Shown here: one piece after another, positions 24,875-35,400 of the stretch
Layout of the letters: every line of letters begins with the position of its first letter
Numbering within the stretch: position 1 is the first letter of the stretch
Source of the DNA: Gonium pectorale
Taxonomy: Eukaryota > Chlorophyta > Chlorophyceae > Chlamydomonadales > Volvocaceae
Reading direction: 5' to 3'
Assembly: GCA_001584585.1 (NCBI GenBank)
Contig: LSYV01000009.1
Span: forward strand, 1,531,990-1,595,989
DNA: 64,000 nt
The notes under the pieces: generated by a model
Databases searched by the model: none
What the model saw: the letters and a program-made list of their open reading frames with translations, nothing else
What the model was told of the DNA's origin: nothing
Made by a program: the position numbers and the translations under genes

Positions 24875-27503
24875 ATGACAGGATACCTGGACGCAAAGCA
24901 CAGGCTGTTGGTGCTGGGCAGGCTGCCAGAGGCAGCACCGCTTAGCGTTAGCCCGGGGCTGCAGTTGGGCATGCGTGGGAATATGCAGGCTGAATACCAT
25001 CGACCGCCAGAGCACGTGGGGGCCTTGGTCCAGGTGATTTGGTGGTGGCTAAAGCCACTTGTGCTTGCCACCGGCCCTGGGCACAGTGAGACCCCGAGCT
25101 TCCTTGCCCCGCAGCGGCACTACTTTCCCGCGGAGGGCGCTGTTACCGACGGCGTCGGCGAGGAGGTCGGGGTTGCCCGGGGAAGCGCGGAGAAGGAAAA
25201 GGATCTGTCAGCGTACCACCGCATTGTCAGGCAACGCGCCGTGGAGACCAGCAAGGCCATCAGGGCCGACCGGGACGCCAAGCTCCAGCTGGTACGGCCT
25301 CCGTGAAATCATCTAAATGCTCTTTGTCCAATCAACTTTGTCTGGGCGCACTGGCGCATGCTGCCGTCGAAGGAGGCGCTGGCCTCACGTAGGCGACGTG
25401 CTCTCGATAACGCACCCGGTGGATACACCTGGTGGCTAGAGCACGCTACTCCATCCCCTGCACCTGACGGCATCTGGCCTTGAAAAGGGTTACGATGTGT
25501 ACTTGTTGTACATGCAATGTTTGTCTGGTCATGGGTTACTGTACGTATGCCTTTCAAGGGAAACTGTGGACGTGTGCTGAACACCAAAAGTTGCACAGAT
25601 AAGACAGCACGGGCTCGTGGAGTGTTAGGCTACAAGGTCCATGCATCGGACATGGGGATACCGGGGTTAGGGCGGATTCCGCTGACTCTGTTGTTACCTC
25701 TCGTCAGTCTGGCAGAGCATCTCTTTGCAGGGCCCAGTAGACCGTCTGGGAGAGGCCCAGGGCGCTCTGATCCTCACAGCATGTGTCGGCTGGTTGACTT
25801 ATGATCGTCAGCTGCCTAGCCATCCAGACTCGTTCTATCTCAAAGCTTGTTGTTTCTTCCCAGGCACAGGAAAAGCGCAACCGGCTCCAGGCTGCCAAAG
25901 AGTATGGACTGAGGGTCGCCGTCGGGAACGCCAAAGTCCTCCTGCAAGGCAAGGCGCAGGTAAGGGCGCAGGTCCCGCACTTGACGGCTGCCCTCCGTAG
26001 GGGCTTGAAACGTTGTGCATTGTACTAACAATAACGTGAGCCCTGCAGCCGACTACCACGACTACCGTCCCTAAGGATTCGGCCGTTTCGGGCTGCACAG
26101 TTCCGCAGGTGCGATGCTGCATTCCTCCTTCCAACAGCTTCCTCGTGCCGGCGGCTTCCTTATTGGTAGCCTTGGTGCGCCCCTTGTAGGAGGTTCGGAC
26201 CCAGCAACAGGAGGAGGCATTACCCAAGCCGCTGCCGCAGCCCGCCGCCAAGCAGCTGAGCGCGATCGACCAAAGGCGGCTTGAGGAGGAGCACGACCCG
26301 CCTCAGCCTGCTGCCGAACCTCGGGCGGAACCACCCCGTAAGTACCGGCGCTGCAACGGTGAAGCCCTTGACGTATGATGGCACTGACCCTAACGGCTTC
26401 CATCTTGCGTCATCAGGAGAGGCTCCACAGCTTGAGGTACGGCAAGCCGCCCCTGAGCCCATCGTGAGCCGTGAGTCAGCGCGGCTATCTGCCAGCGCGG
26501 CTGCCCGGCAGAAGCTCTGGGCCTACAGCAGTGGCGCGCAGGTGGAGGGCTCGGGCACACAGCAGTCGGACGACGCCATGCCGCGGGGGACCGTGGTCGA
26601 GGCTGGGAAAGAGGGCAGCCCGCCGGTCCGCAGACCCAGCGGGTACAAGACCAGGTACTCGCAAGCAGTGCCAGCAGCTTCTGTCGGCGCTCAGGACCAG
26701 CATGATATCGACTGTCCGTGACATGCAGGCTGCTCCCACCTTCCCATCCAACGCTCAAGGAGGCCCAGGCCAAGATGTACAAGGGGAAACCCCTGCCGCA
26801 GGTATGGTGTATATTGTGTTGAGGCTGCGAAACTCAGGTGGTGTGCTTTTCTTAGCCACCCTGGCACGGTTGCTTAGCCTCAACACGGCATGACCCTGCC
26901 CTCTTGGCAGGCTGTCTCTATAAGTGACGAGATCGGGCTGATGCGGATTGCACAGAAGGTACGACATGGGAGCTTCTGGTCACAAGCCAGAATGGGGACA
27001 TTTACGGGTCGGGCTTAGATGCAAGATAGTTGATGCGTCAACTAATGTAATCATCAAGACGAGGCTGCTGCTGAGGACATGGGGAGTCTGTACCATCTAT
27101 TACAGGACATTTGATTGTCCGGGGTATCCCTCCGCTCACTAGTGCGTCAGGTGCGTCCCACGGGTCATTCCATTCATCGACACTGCCTCGGTAGCTAAGG
27201 TATTCCACGAACTTCCGTCCCTAGAATGGGATGAAAGCAAGTCATCAGGCTTACTTATATGCATGACTGTCCCGAAGTGTGTCGACTAATTTGTCGTCAT
27301 TGCCCTTAACGTACCACCTGCAGGTCTCAGAGCTGGGGGACAAGCTGGTGCTACCGCGGCTCTGCTCGTGCCCCAACAGCACCTCCAACCTGTTCAACCC
27401 GAAGTATGCCCACTTCTGTGCGCGCAACTGCCCTCTCTACATGCAGCCCTCAAGATACGAGGCACTCCTAACGGCAATCCTGCGAGCGGCCGATGTGATT
27501 TGA
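24875..27503 (+). CDS. CCDC15-like centriole/cilium protein
   Basis: Exons: to 25291 (supported from 25115; start uncertain), then 25864-25959, 26049-26108, 26190-26337, 26417-26654, 26729-26801, 26911-26958, 27324-27503 (TGA). All phases agree. An in-frame ATG at 24875 gives an uninterrupted first exon, but an acceptor at 25114 with an unseen first exon is equally possible. The N-terminal part is a charged coiled coil (RIVRQRAVETSKAIRADRD, AQEKRNRLQAAKEYGLRVA); the middle is disordered. The C-terminus, LPRLCSCPNS then FCARNCPLY and RYEALLTAIL, follows the CxC...CAxNCxxY...AL pattern I recall at the end of vertebrate CCDC15, a centriole inner-scaffold protein. A similar N-terminal coiled coil supports this. 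The match is from memory. Confidence 0.6.
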
Positions 27504-28413
27504 GAGGAACCTTCTGTCACTGCTCACGGCAACACTTGGCTGGCCTTAATTGAGAATTTTTGTATAGAGCTTGTGAGTCTCTGCCTGCGGGTTACGGCCC
27601 ATCTTTGTGATAGGCAACCGCACAAGCTGTTTTTACCCATGAATGCAATGCTTACACTCTGACTGGTACAACGCTTCGATCTGGTACTGGGATGCTCGCA
27701 GTGACTTACAGCCCAACGAGGTTGATGAGCACTTGATACTCTGGACACGCATGACGTCCGGATAAGAGGAAACCCCACCTTTTCCATGCGTCCACACTCA
27801 TGCCGTGCACCATACACGCAAGAAAGAAATCGTTGGCCTCGCCCAGCAGGCGCGGCGAAAACTGCAGAGGTTGATACACACAGAAACGTAAGGGTTTCTT
27901 GTAAGCCACACACAGCCTCTTAATTATGTGATTGTTATAGTCCCAAGTCAGCAGCCGCGCAGTCAGATCATACATCGCGTCGTATAAAGTAGCCGCGGCC
28001 CTCGTCCCCAAACAATCTGCTGCAGCCGATGAAATATGGCTGCCATCGCTCTCGTTGCCCACAAAACAGCACACGCTCAGGAAATCTTCGATTGACCGAC
28101 TTGGTTACACGGATAATGCTGGTGATGGCGCCTAAACGTGGAAAACCGGCGCTCCAGCACTCGCACTTCACGCACACGCAGAAAGCCACTTCGGTTGCGA
28201 CCCGGGCATGTCCAGCATGGAAACGCTCACACGGCATGCACCCACGTAGCAAGATGGTAAACTCCATCATATACATATTTCACCCCACGCCAAGCGCTCT
28301 CCGTCATGCTTACACACATATAGGGCTCAGAGAACCTCCCAAAAGCCTCTTGAGCCGGGCAGCATCGACGTCCGCGCTGGCTTGGCCAAAACGCTAGGTT
28401 CGGAGCGCGACCA
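27504..28413. other. Convergent 3' UTR region, CCDC15-like (+) and Dof (-)
   Basis: 910 bases between opposing stop codons. A plus-strand TGTAA lies at 27900-27904 and a minus-strand TGTAA at 27710-27706, so the two transcripts probably overlap by about 190 bases. Open frames inside (for example minus 28074-27706) have no recognisable domain. Confidence 0.5.
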
Positions 28414-30597
28414 TCACCTTCCGCTCCCATACGCGGCCTGTGCCGCGTATTGTAGCGCGTATCCGGCGTAGCTGCTTGACGAGTTGTTCTGGTAGGATGA
28501 CAACAGGGACCATGACGAGGGCCCGGCAGCCCCAGACCAGCTTCCGCTGCTGCAGTTCCCCGCAGCCGCAGCCTGCGCCTGCAGCACCGACGATGGGAGC
28601 ATGCCCGATACGCCGCCACCACCCTGCAGCCACTGGCCCAAGCCGCCGCCGACAGTGCGCTGCAGCGGATCCAGCGCCGCCACCGCCGCTGCTGCCGCCG
28701 CTCCGTTGTGCCCAGCGAGCGAGCTCCCACTCAAAAGCGGATGCTGCGCCTGTAGGGCCGCCGCGACGGCGTGATTCTGCAAGAGGCCCTGAAGTTGGGA
28801 GAGGTTCTCCTGCTGTGCAACCTGCTGTTGCAAGGCGAGCTGAAGCTGCAGGCGCGACAAGCCGCCATTGGCACCGTCAAGTAGCCCCCCCGCACCGCCG
28901 TCCTGCTGTCCGAGCAGCTGGTGCACGCTGCTGCTCCCAGGCGGGCCCATGACTGCAGCAAGTGACGCCATGCTAGGGGGCAGGCTCAGGCTGGCAAGCT
29001 GGGAGCCATTCAGGGAATGACCAAGGCCCAGGGACGCTGCCGCTCCCAGGCCGTTGCCGTTTGCCAGAAGGGCGCCCTCCGAGTCGTGCACGGATTTTAC
29101 CCGGACGGGCCGCCCATAGTACACCTCAACGTCCTCGCCCTCCAGATCCTCCGAGCCGTAGCCGTTCCGCTGCGCCGGCGGCGGCGAAGGCTGCTGTGAC
29201 ACCTGGGAGTTGTGCTGCTGGGGCGACGAGAGCTGCCGCTGCTGCGCCGGTGGCGGCGAGGCCGACCTGGAGGGCCCGCGGGCCAGCTCCTCCCGCGACA
29301 GGGCGGCGCTGCCGTCGCGGTGCAACAGGCCGTTGCTCTGCTGTACTGCGCTCGCGTGCGCTGCCGCCAGCTGCCGCAGGCTCAGGCTATGCGACTGCAG
29401 GTCATCGTGGTGGTTCTGGTGGCTGTTGAGGAGCGCGCGCGCATCCAGGGCCTGTTGCCCAGCGGCGAGCTGCGCCAGGGCGGCCGACGCGCCAGCGGCA
29501 TGACCCATGTGCCCGTGCAACTGGTCAAGGGCGCTGCCAGCCAGGTCCGGGGCAATGCTGGTGCCGCTAGCCCACGGGCTCTGGAGCTGCGCCGCGGCTG
29601 CGGCACCCGACAGCTTGAGCCCCGCCAGGCTGCCATGCGAGGCGAGTAGCTGTTGGTGGTGATGCGCATAGGCAGCAGTGGCCGCCGCGCTGCCTGCGAG
29701 CAGGCCCGTTGGGTCCGTAGCGGCCAGCAGGTGGGCCGCGCTGAGGTTCCCGTAGGCCGACGGGGCGCCGACCGGCAGACCAAACATGCCCGACTGCGCC
29801 ACGGCCGCTGCTGTCAAGTGGTCGGCGAGGCTCGGGCTATTCCGCATGTCGCGTCCAGCCGATTTGCTCTTGCTCTTGCGCCGGCCGGACCCCGGCGCAA
29901 TGTTGCGCAGCGTGCCGCCGGCGGTCCAGTACCGCTGACATGTCTGGCGTAGGTATTGGGCACGGAATACAACGAACGAAGACTCATGGCAGGAGAGGCC
30001 ACGTGAATGATAACAGCGCGGTACTATACAGGAAAGGCGTTGCAGACTGAGGACACGGCGCTGTTGTAAAGTAACGCCCGCAGCGCACCTTGCAGTAGAA
30101 GCGCGGCTGCTTGATGTTGTAGTTGTTATAGTAGCAGAATTTGGTGTCCCCGCTGTTGCAGCGCGGGCACACCTCCTTCTTATCCGGCCTGCGAGGGCCA
30201 GCATCGGCCAGGTCAGACCTTCCATGGCGACTTTCCGCGCGCAGAGATGGGTAAGCCCGCTTTCAAGCGCAATAATTCTGCTGTTTACAGGCACAATTGG
30301 TAGTTCGCGATTGCCTACTCACCGCGGGAGCTTGGGGCGATTTCGTTCCTCACCGCCCTCCTCCTCCTCCTCCGGGCTCGACTCGCGTTCCTGGGGTGGC
30401 CTTTGGCGTTTAGTGACTACAGGAGGCTGGTAGGAACCGCTGCGCTGGCGCGACAGTTTGCCGGCCGTTCGGTCCGCTTGGGGGCGCTCCTCGCCGTCCT
30501 CGTCTGCGCGGTCTTCCTTTAGATCGGCTGCCACCGCCTCCGCCCAATCCTCCAGCTGCCCAGAGGAGCTAGTAACGTCCCCGCCACGAGCGGCCAT
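28414..30597 (-). CDS. Dof-type zinc-finger transcription factor
   Basis: DNA-binding one-finger factor of the plant and green-algal lineage; the finger recognises AAAG cores in promoters. Three exons: 30597-30323, 30188-30089, 29943-28414 (TGA), giving 634 residues with exact phases. The N-terminus is acidic ([20 protein letters not shown]). The Dof finger is split by intron 2: [20 protein letters not shown] and [14 protein letters not shown], then [20 protein letters not shown], with the four zinc cysteines in C-x2-C-x21-C-x2-C spacing. A basic tail [11 protein letters not shown] follows, likely a nuclear signal. About 500 residues rich in Gln, Ala, Ser and Leu follow, resembling a transactivation region. 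This is much longer than most plant Dof proteins. Confidence 0.95.
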
Positions 30598-32400
30598 TCT
30601 GCAGAAAAAGCAGAAAGGTCGCCTTACCGTTGCATCCTGGCCAGCCCCGCGCTAACGTGCAATTTGCTTTCAATGCACGCACGTACCGCTGCCAGGTGTC
30701 AGCTGATCCAGCGCGCCACTCCGAAGGTTGGACCAGACTCTGCTTGAAAGGGCGCCGCCTCGTGCTATGCAGGCTCAAAGGCAAAATAAGTGTGCATCAT
30801 GAAAGCAGTTCGACATTCTGACTCCGCGAAGTTTTGGTTGGGGCTTTCCTGCCCTGCCTCGTCCTGACGACCACCGTACGCGCCCTGCATTGGACGATAG
30901 TATTCGTGCGCAAGTTCAGTGCACCCTAGACATACTGTAGAATAGCGTCATCCAGCGTGCGGATCGAGGCGCAAACGCGCACACGCTGCAGGAGCGCATG
31001 TTGAGGACCTCCCCCCCCCCCTCACTATTGGCGCCGTTGGGGCTGGCAGTCGGTGTATTGGGGCTGACAGATGGGCAGAGGTTGGATGTTCACGGCTTGG
31101 GACGGACCTTTGGGACAGGGACGGTCGGGGATATGGCCGGGACGGGTAGGCGGGCCACGCACAGGAAGTTTGAGGTGCCCCAGGAAGCAGGGCCGAGCCT
31201 CGATGTCTGTATGCAGAGAGAAACACGAAACACAGGCACTGCCCTTTGAGGGGCCGCCCGCCTACTGAACGATACATCCTCACATGCACCTCTCTCGCCT
31301 ATATACCCTATAAGTTGCCTGCACAACAACAAAGGAATGCCTGCTCCTTCTCCTAACGCAATGTTACTGAGAGCATGCCTGCTCCTTCTCCTAGCGCGCA
31401 TGTATACTACAGTGTCCCCTCAACCTGGATAGGGCCTTGCCACTCGTCCAGCCTCGCTCCTTTGTCTTGCAGTGAAAGCCGAAGTGCTGCTCGCCGTAGT
31501 GCGGGTTCCCCAGCGGCCTTGGTAGGGGCAGCGCGGGTACGCGTTCTCCTGGCGCAACGCAGGGTTTTGCACGCATGGCCGACTGGTGCCGTGCAAGCCC
31601 AGAGGCGGGGACGGCGGCGCTGGGTGCGGCGGCGGCCCCAACGTACACTCCCACCGCATGCGCCTAAGGCCTCTCTAGTCAGAACGCCTTTCCCTATTTC
31701 CGATACCCACCGCAATATGGGAGTGACACTGGCACGCGGGTTCCCACTTTCACATAGAGCCAGTAAGGTGCTTATCGCGTTGCTGTGCTGGCGCCGTGAA
31801 GGCCTTGCCAGCAGGCCCGCGTCGCAATCTCTGATCAACAGTTCAACACCCATGGGACGCAAAGGGAATTCAACGCCAGCCATGCCCCTTCTGCCCATGG
31901 CCCGACCTGGACTTGGAAAGACAAAGACCTCGAGCCGCCGGCCTTGAAGCCTGGATCACAGAGACATGCGCTGCACTGCCTGCACCGCGCTGCCACCCCC
32001 TTACTTTTGCGTAAACCTGCACAACCAACGAGACTGCAAATGCCTCGTCGCTCAGAGCCCAACCAAACGCCCCTCAGAAAGAGCAGCACGGTGCAATACA
32101 GCAAGGCTGATCGCTGTTCCGGGTGCGCCGACAAGATGCGGTGACCATAAAACATACCAGATCCACCCTGCCCCACCGCGCCGTCCAGGCCTGCATGAAC
32201 AACGGACAAGGAGCGCTCAACACCTCTCGCGAGCACTGACCCAAAACGCCAAACGCAACCGCCCCGCTTCAATAACCCGAGCGTACGGTGCAGTCGCAAC
32301 CGCCCCTCGTTGCCTCTGATCCGCAACCCTGCCCCACCACCGAACCGTCCGCACAACGGCGTGTACACGCGGCTGTCGCACTTCAGCCGCATGGCATCCC
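30598..32400. other. Intergenic, RFC1 3' region to Dof promoter
   Basis: 1.8 kb between two minus-strand genes. No conserved coding frame seen, although several open frames occur (for example plus 31375-31947). It contains a 39-bp-spaced direct repeat near 31336. The RFC1 3' UTR and the Dof promoter must lie here. Confidence 0.5.
31336..31400. repeat. Two-copy direct repeat
   Basis: The string atgcctgctccttctccta occurs at 31336 and again 39 bases later at 31375, each followed by a similar (a/g)cgca stretch. This is a short tandem duplication in intergenic DNA. Confidence 0.85.
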
Positions 32401-35400
32401 TCACTTCTTCGCCCCGCCCTTGCCGCCGCCCCTGCCCCCGCCGCGCCCGCCGCCGCCGCCGCCTCCACGCGCTCCCTTCGCGCCGCCTGCGGCGGCGGCG
32501 CCGCCGCCCCTGCCGCCTCCACCTCCGCCCTTCTTTCCCTTCGCGGCTGCCTTGCCGTCGTCCTGAAGCTTGATCTCCACGCCGCTCTTAGCCAGCCGCC
32601 TCGCCAGCGTGCCCGGGTCCACATCGTCCTCGTCATCGGCCGCACCGCCCTCGCCTCCCTCGCCAGGCTCCGTCTTGACCACGGGCTTGGCCTCCTAAGA
32701 CCGGCCAACACAGCGACATGGACAACCGGATAGGATGCTTGCTTCATTGCTTGCCTGGCTTGTTTGTTTCTACCATTATCCGCACGCCTTCTGATTCCTC
32801 AACACAGCACAGGGGTCGGTGCAAAGCTATCAGACGCCGTGCAGATGCTAACGCTGTGATGAGACGGAGGAGACCACACGGGGAAGAGGTGCGGTCGATG
32901 TGGCACAACAGGGAGAGGTGAGGTGCGGTCGATGTGGCACAACAGGGAGAGGTGAGGTGCGGTCGATGTGGCACAACAGGGAGAGGTGAGGTGCGGTCGA
33001 TGTGGCACAACAGGGAGAGGTGAGGTGCGGTCGATGTGGCACAACAGGGAGAGGTGAGGTGCGGTCGATGTGGCACAACAGGGAGAGGTGAGGTGCGGAC
33101 GATGTGGCACAACAGGGAGAGGTGAGGTGCGGTCGACGATGCGCAGAGGGTGAGAGTGGCCAGTTGGGAGTGAGAACCACGTTCAACAAGGGATGATGAT
33201 GCGAAAGTAGGTAACCCCGCGGAAAACCATTAACACTGCTGCAAGGGAGCCAGCATAGAGCATGTGGGATCACTGGCGCCTCGCAAGCGTGCCCTCCCCG
33301 AGCAGCCTCCCGCCAAGCTTTAACCCACCCACCTCGCCCTCCTCGGCCTCGCCGCCCTCCTCGTCCTCCTCCTCCGCCGTCGCCGCGGCCTTGCGCCCCT
33401 TGGCCTTGCCCTTGGCCGCCCCGCGCCCCAGCTTAACCTCCTCCACTTGCGCAGTGCAGCGCGCGGCGGGCGTCGTGGAGTTGAGGTTCCTGCGGGAAGC
33501 CGCCCGAGGATTGGGGCTCGTTGGGTCTACAGCCATCGGTGACGGCCGCTGCAGCTGGCCGTCATACGGCCGCCGGCGAGGGACGCACCGCGGGCTGAAG
33601 CCGTTCAGCAGGCCCCCGCACCAGGGCCATCGCCAGCGGCTCTGCCCGCAAAGAGACTGGATGTGTGCCGCTGCGGCCGCCGCGCTTGCCGCCGTGCCTG
33701 CCACACGCGTGCCAAACCCGGCCCTCCCTGGTCTCCTTCCCTCATTCCCCTTGTTTCACCGGTCAAAGGCGATCGCCGCCCCCCGGCTCTGCCATTCCGC
33801 CTCACCGCGTGAACGCCGACTTGACCTTGGCGGGCACCTCCTTGAAGCGGTCCTTGGCCCAGGCCGCCTGGCTCTTGAAGGACGTCACGTCCACAATGTA
33901 GTCAAGCTGCTCCCTGCGGGCGGGGGCAGGGTGGTGGTGGTTTCAGAGGGTTGGATGGCGGTCTCAGCCGAGGACCTGCGGGCACATGTCGTGCTCATCG
34001 GGGTGGGGGCGCGCGGAGCAACCGAGTGAACAGCCGTTTCAAGATTGCCAACGTCGCGGCCGCCAAACGGCAACGCCCCGGTCCCCGAACCTCCGCCTTC
34101 ACAAAACCACGGTTCGCAACGCCATGCGCCACCTCTAAATCCCCGCCAATAATCCGCATGCTGATGCGCCCAGTCATCCGTGCGTGCGTTCCTCCCTGTC
34201 GGGACTCGTCTGTGTCCAGTCCTCTCACTGTGCTCTAACCCAGTGGTTTTCTTATTCTGAAGGTCCTTACCCACCCAGCCCCACCGGGCACCGACCTGTC
34301 GATGCAGTACTCGTGCATGAGCTCCACCACCTCGGGCACCGCCTCCTCCTCCCGCGCCGCCAGCGGCTCCACCAGCAGGTGCCGCAGCGCGGACGCGTAC
34401 TCGAGGCGCACCGCGCTGCGGCCCGACGACACGCGGCCGCTGGCGGCCATGGTGGTGGCCAGCTCGCCCAGCAGGCGCCGCTGCTTACCGCATGAGCTGT
34501 TGTTGCCCAGCCAGGCCGTGAAGCTGCGGGGGGGGGGTAGCGGGGGATCAGAGTATTGGAAGGCGTTCTCACTTAAGAGGCCTGAGACGCATGTCATCTT
34601 GAACCGTCGGAAAAAGGTGGAATAACGAGAGAAGCGGGGCGGTGAAGGGCGACAGACCCGGGGGTGTGGCACCCGCGGGTGGCGACCTGGTGGGGCAGGG
34701 GCCAGGGCGCCGGGGCAAGGCGGGGCAGGTCCCACGCGGGCACGCACCCAAACTGCAGGTGGACACCCCCGGGACCCGAACCGGACGCCTGGCTGTGACG
34801 ACGTGCCGGCTCGGCGGCACGCGAGGGGCGTTGTCGGCATGCACCCGCACCACAAACCCCGTCGAAACGAGTCGGACTACACGACGGCGGACTGCACGTC
34901 TTGGCACCGGGCACTGCTTGAAACGCCCTAAGCCCCAGGGGCCCACACATGCCGCCGCGGGCGTCGGAGCCACGCTGCCGCGCCCCTGCCGCCGCCCTAC
35001 CGCGGGAAGTTCTGCTCGGTTGGGAAGAGGCCGAAGATCTCCCGCGACCCGCGCATGTAGGCGGCGGGCAGCAGGCAGCTCATGACGGCCGCGAAGGGCA
35101 TGAGGCCCCAGTTCTGGCTGCGGCGCAGGGTGTTGTTCACCACGTCGCCCGAGGAGATGCTGTCGGCGGCCTTGGCGATGGCGCGCAGGCGGCCGGCCGG
35201 GTCGGCTGGCGGGGGTGGTGGCGGGAGGGGTTTCGGGACACAGGTCGACAGGCGTGGTAGGAACGGGTTGGTATCCAGCCAGTCGTTCTCCCGTGGCGGG
35301 GGGTAGGGGGAGGCATGGGGCCATCAGGCGGCGCCTTGTCGCGTGAGGACCATGCACTGCGCGTCTCTTTTTCCGAGTCCGGGTCCCGGGGTACGCTCGC

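Noticed and set aside
27706..28276. Minus-strand frames downstream of the Dof gene
   Set aside because: They lie in the 3' UTR region bounded by TGTAA signals and resemble no protein.
31375..31947. 190-residue plus-strand frame between Dof and RFC1
   Set aside because: Arg/Ala/Pro-rich composition typical of a chance frame in GC-rich DNA. No conserved motif and no splice support.
32744..33273. Long minus-strand ORFs with a repeated Pro-His-Leu-Thr-Ser pattern
   Set aside because: They are produced by the 34-bp intronic minisatellite, which is open in several frames, and they have no start context or homology.
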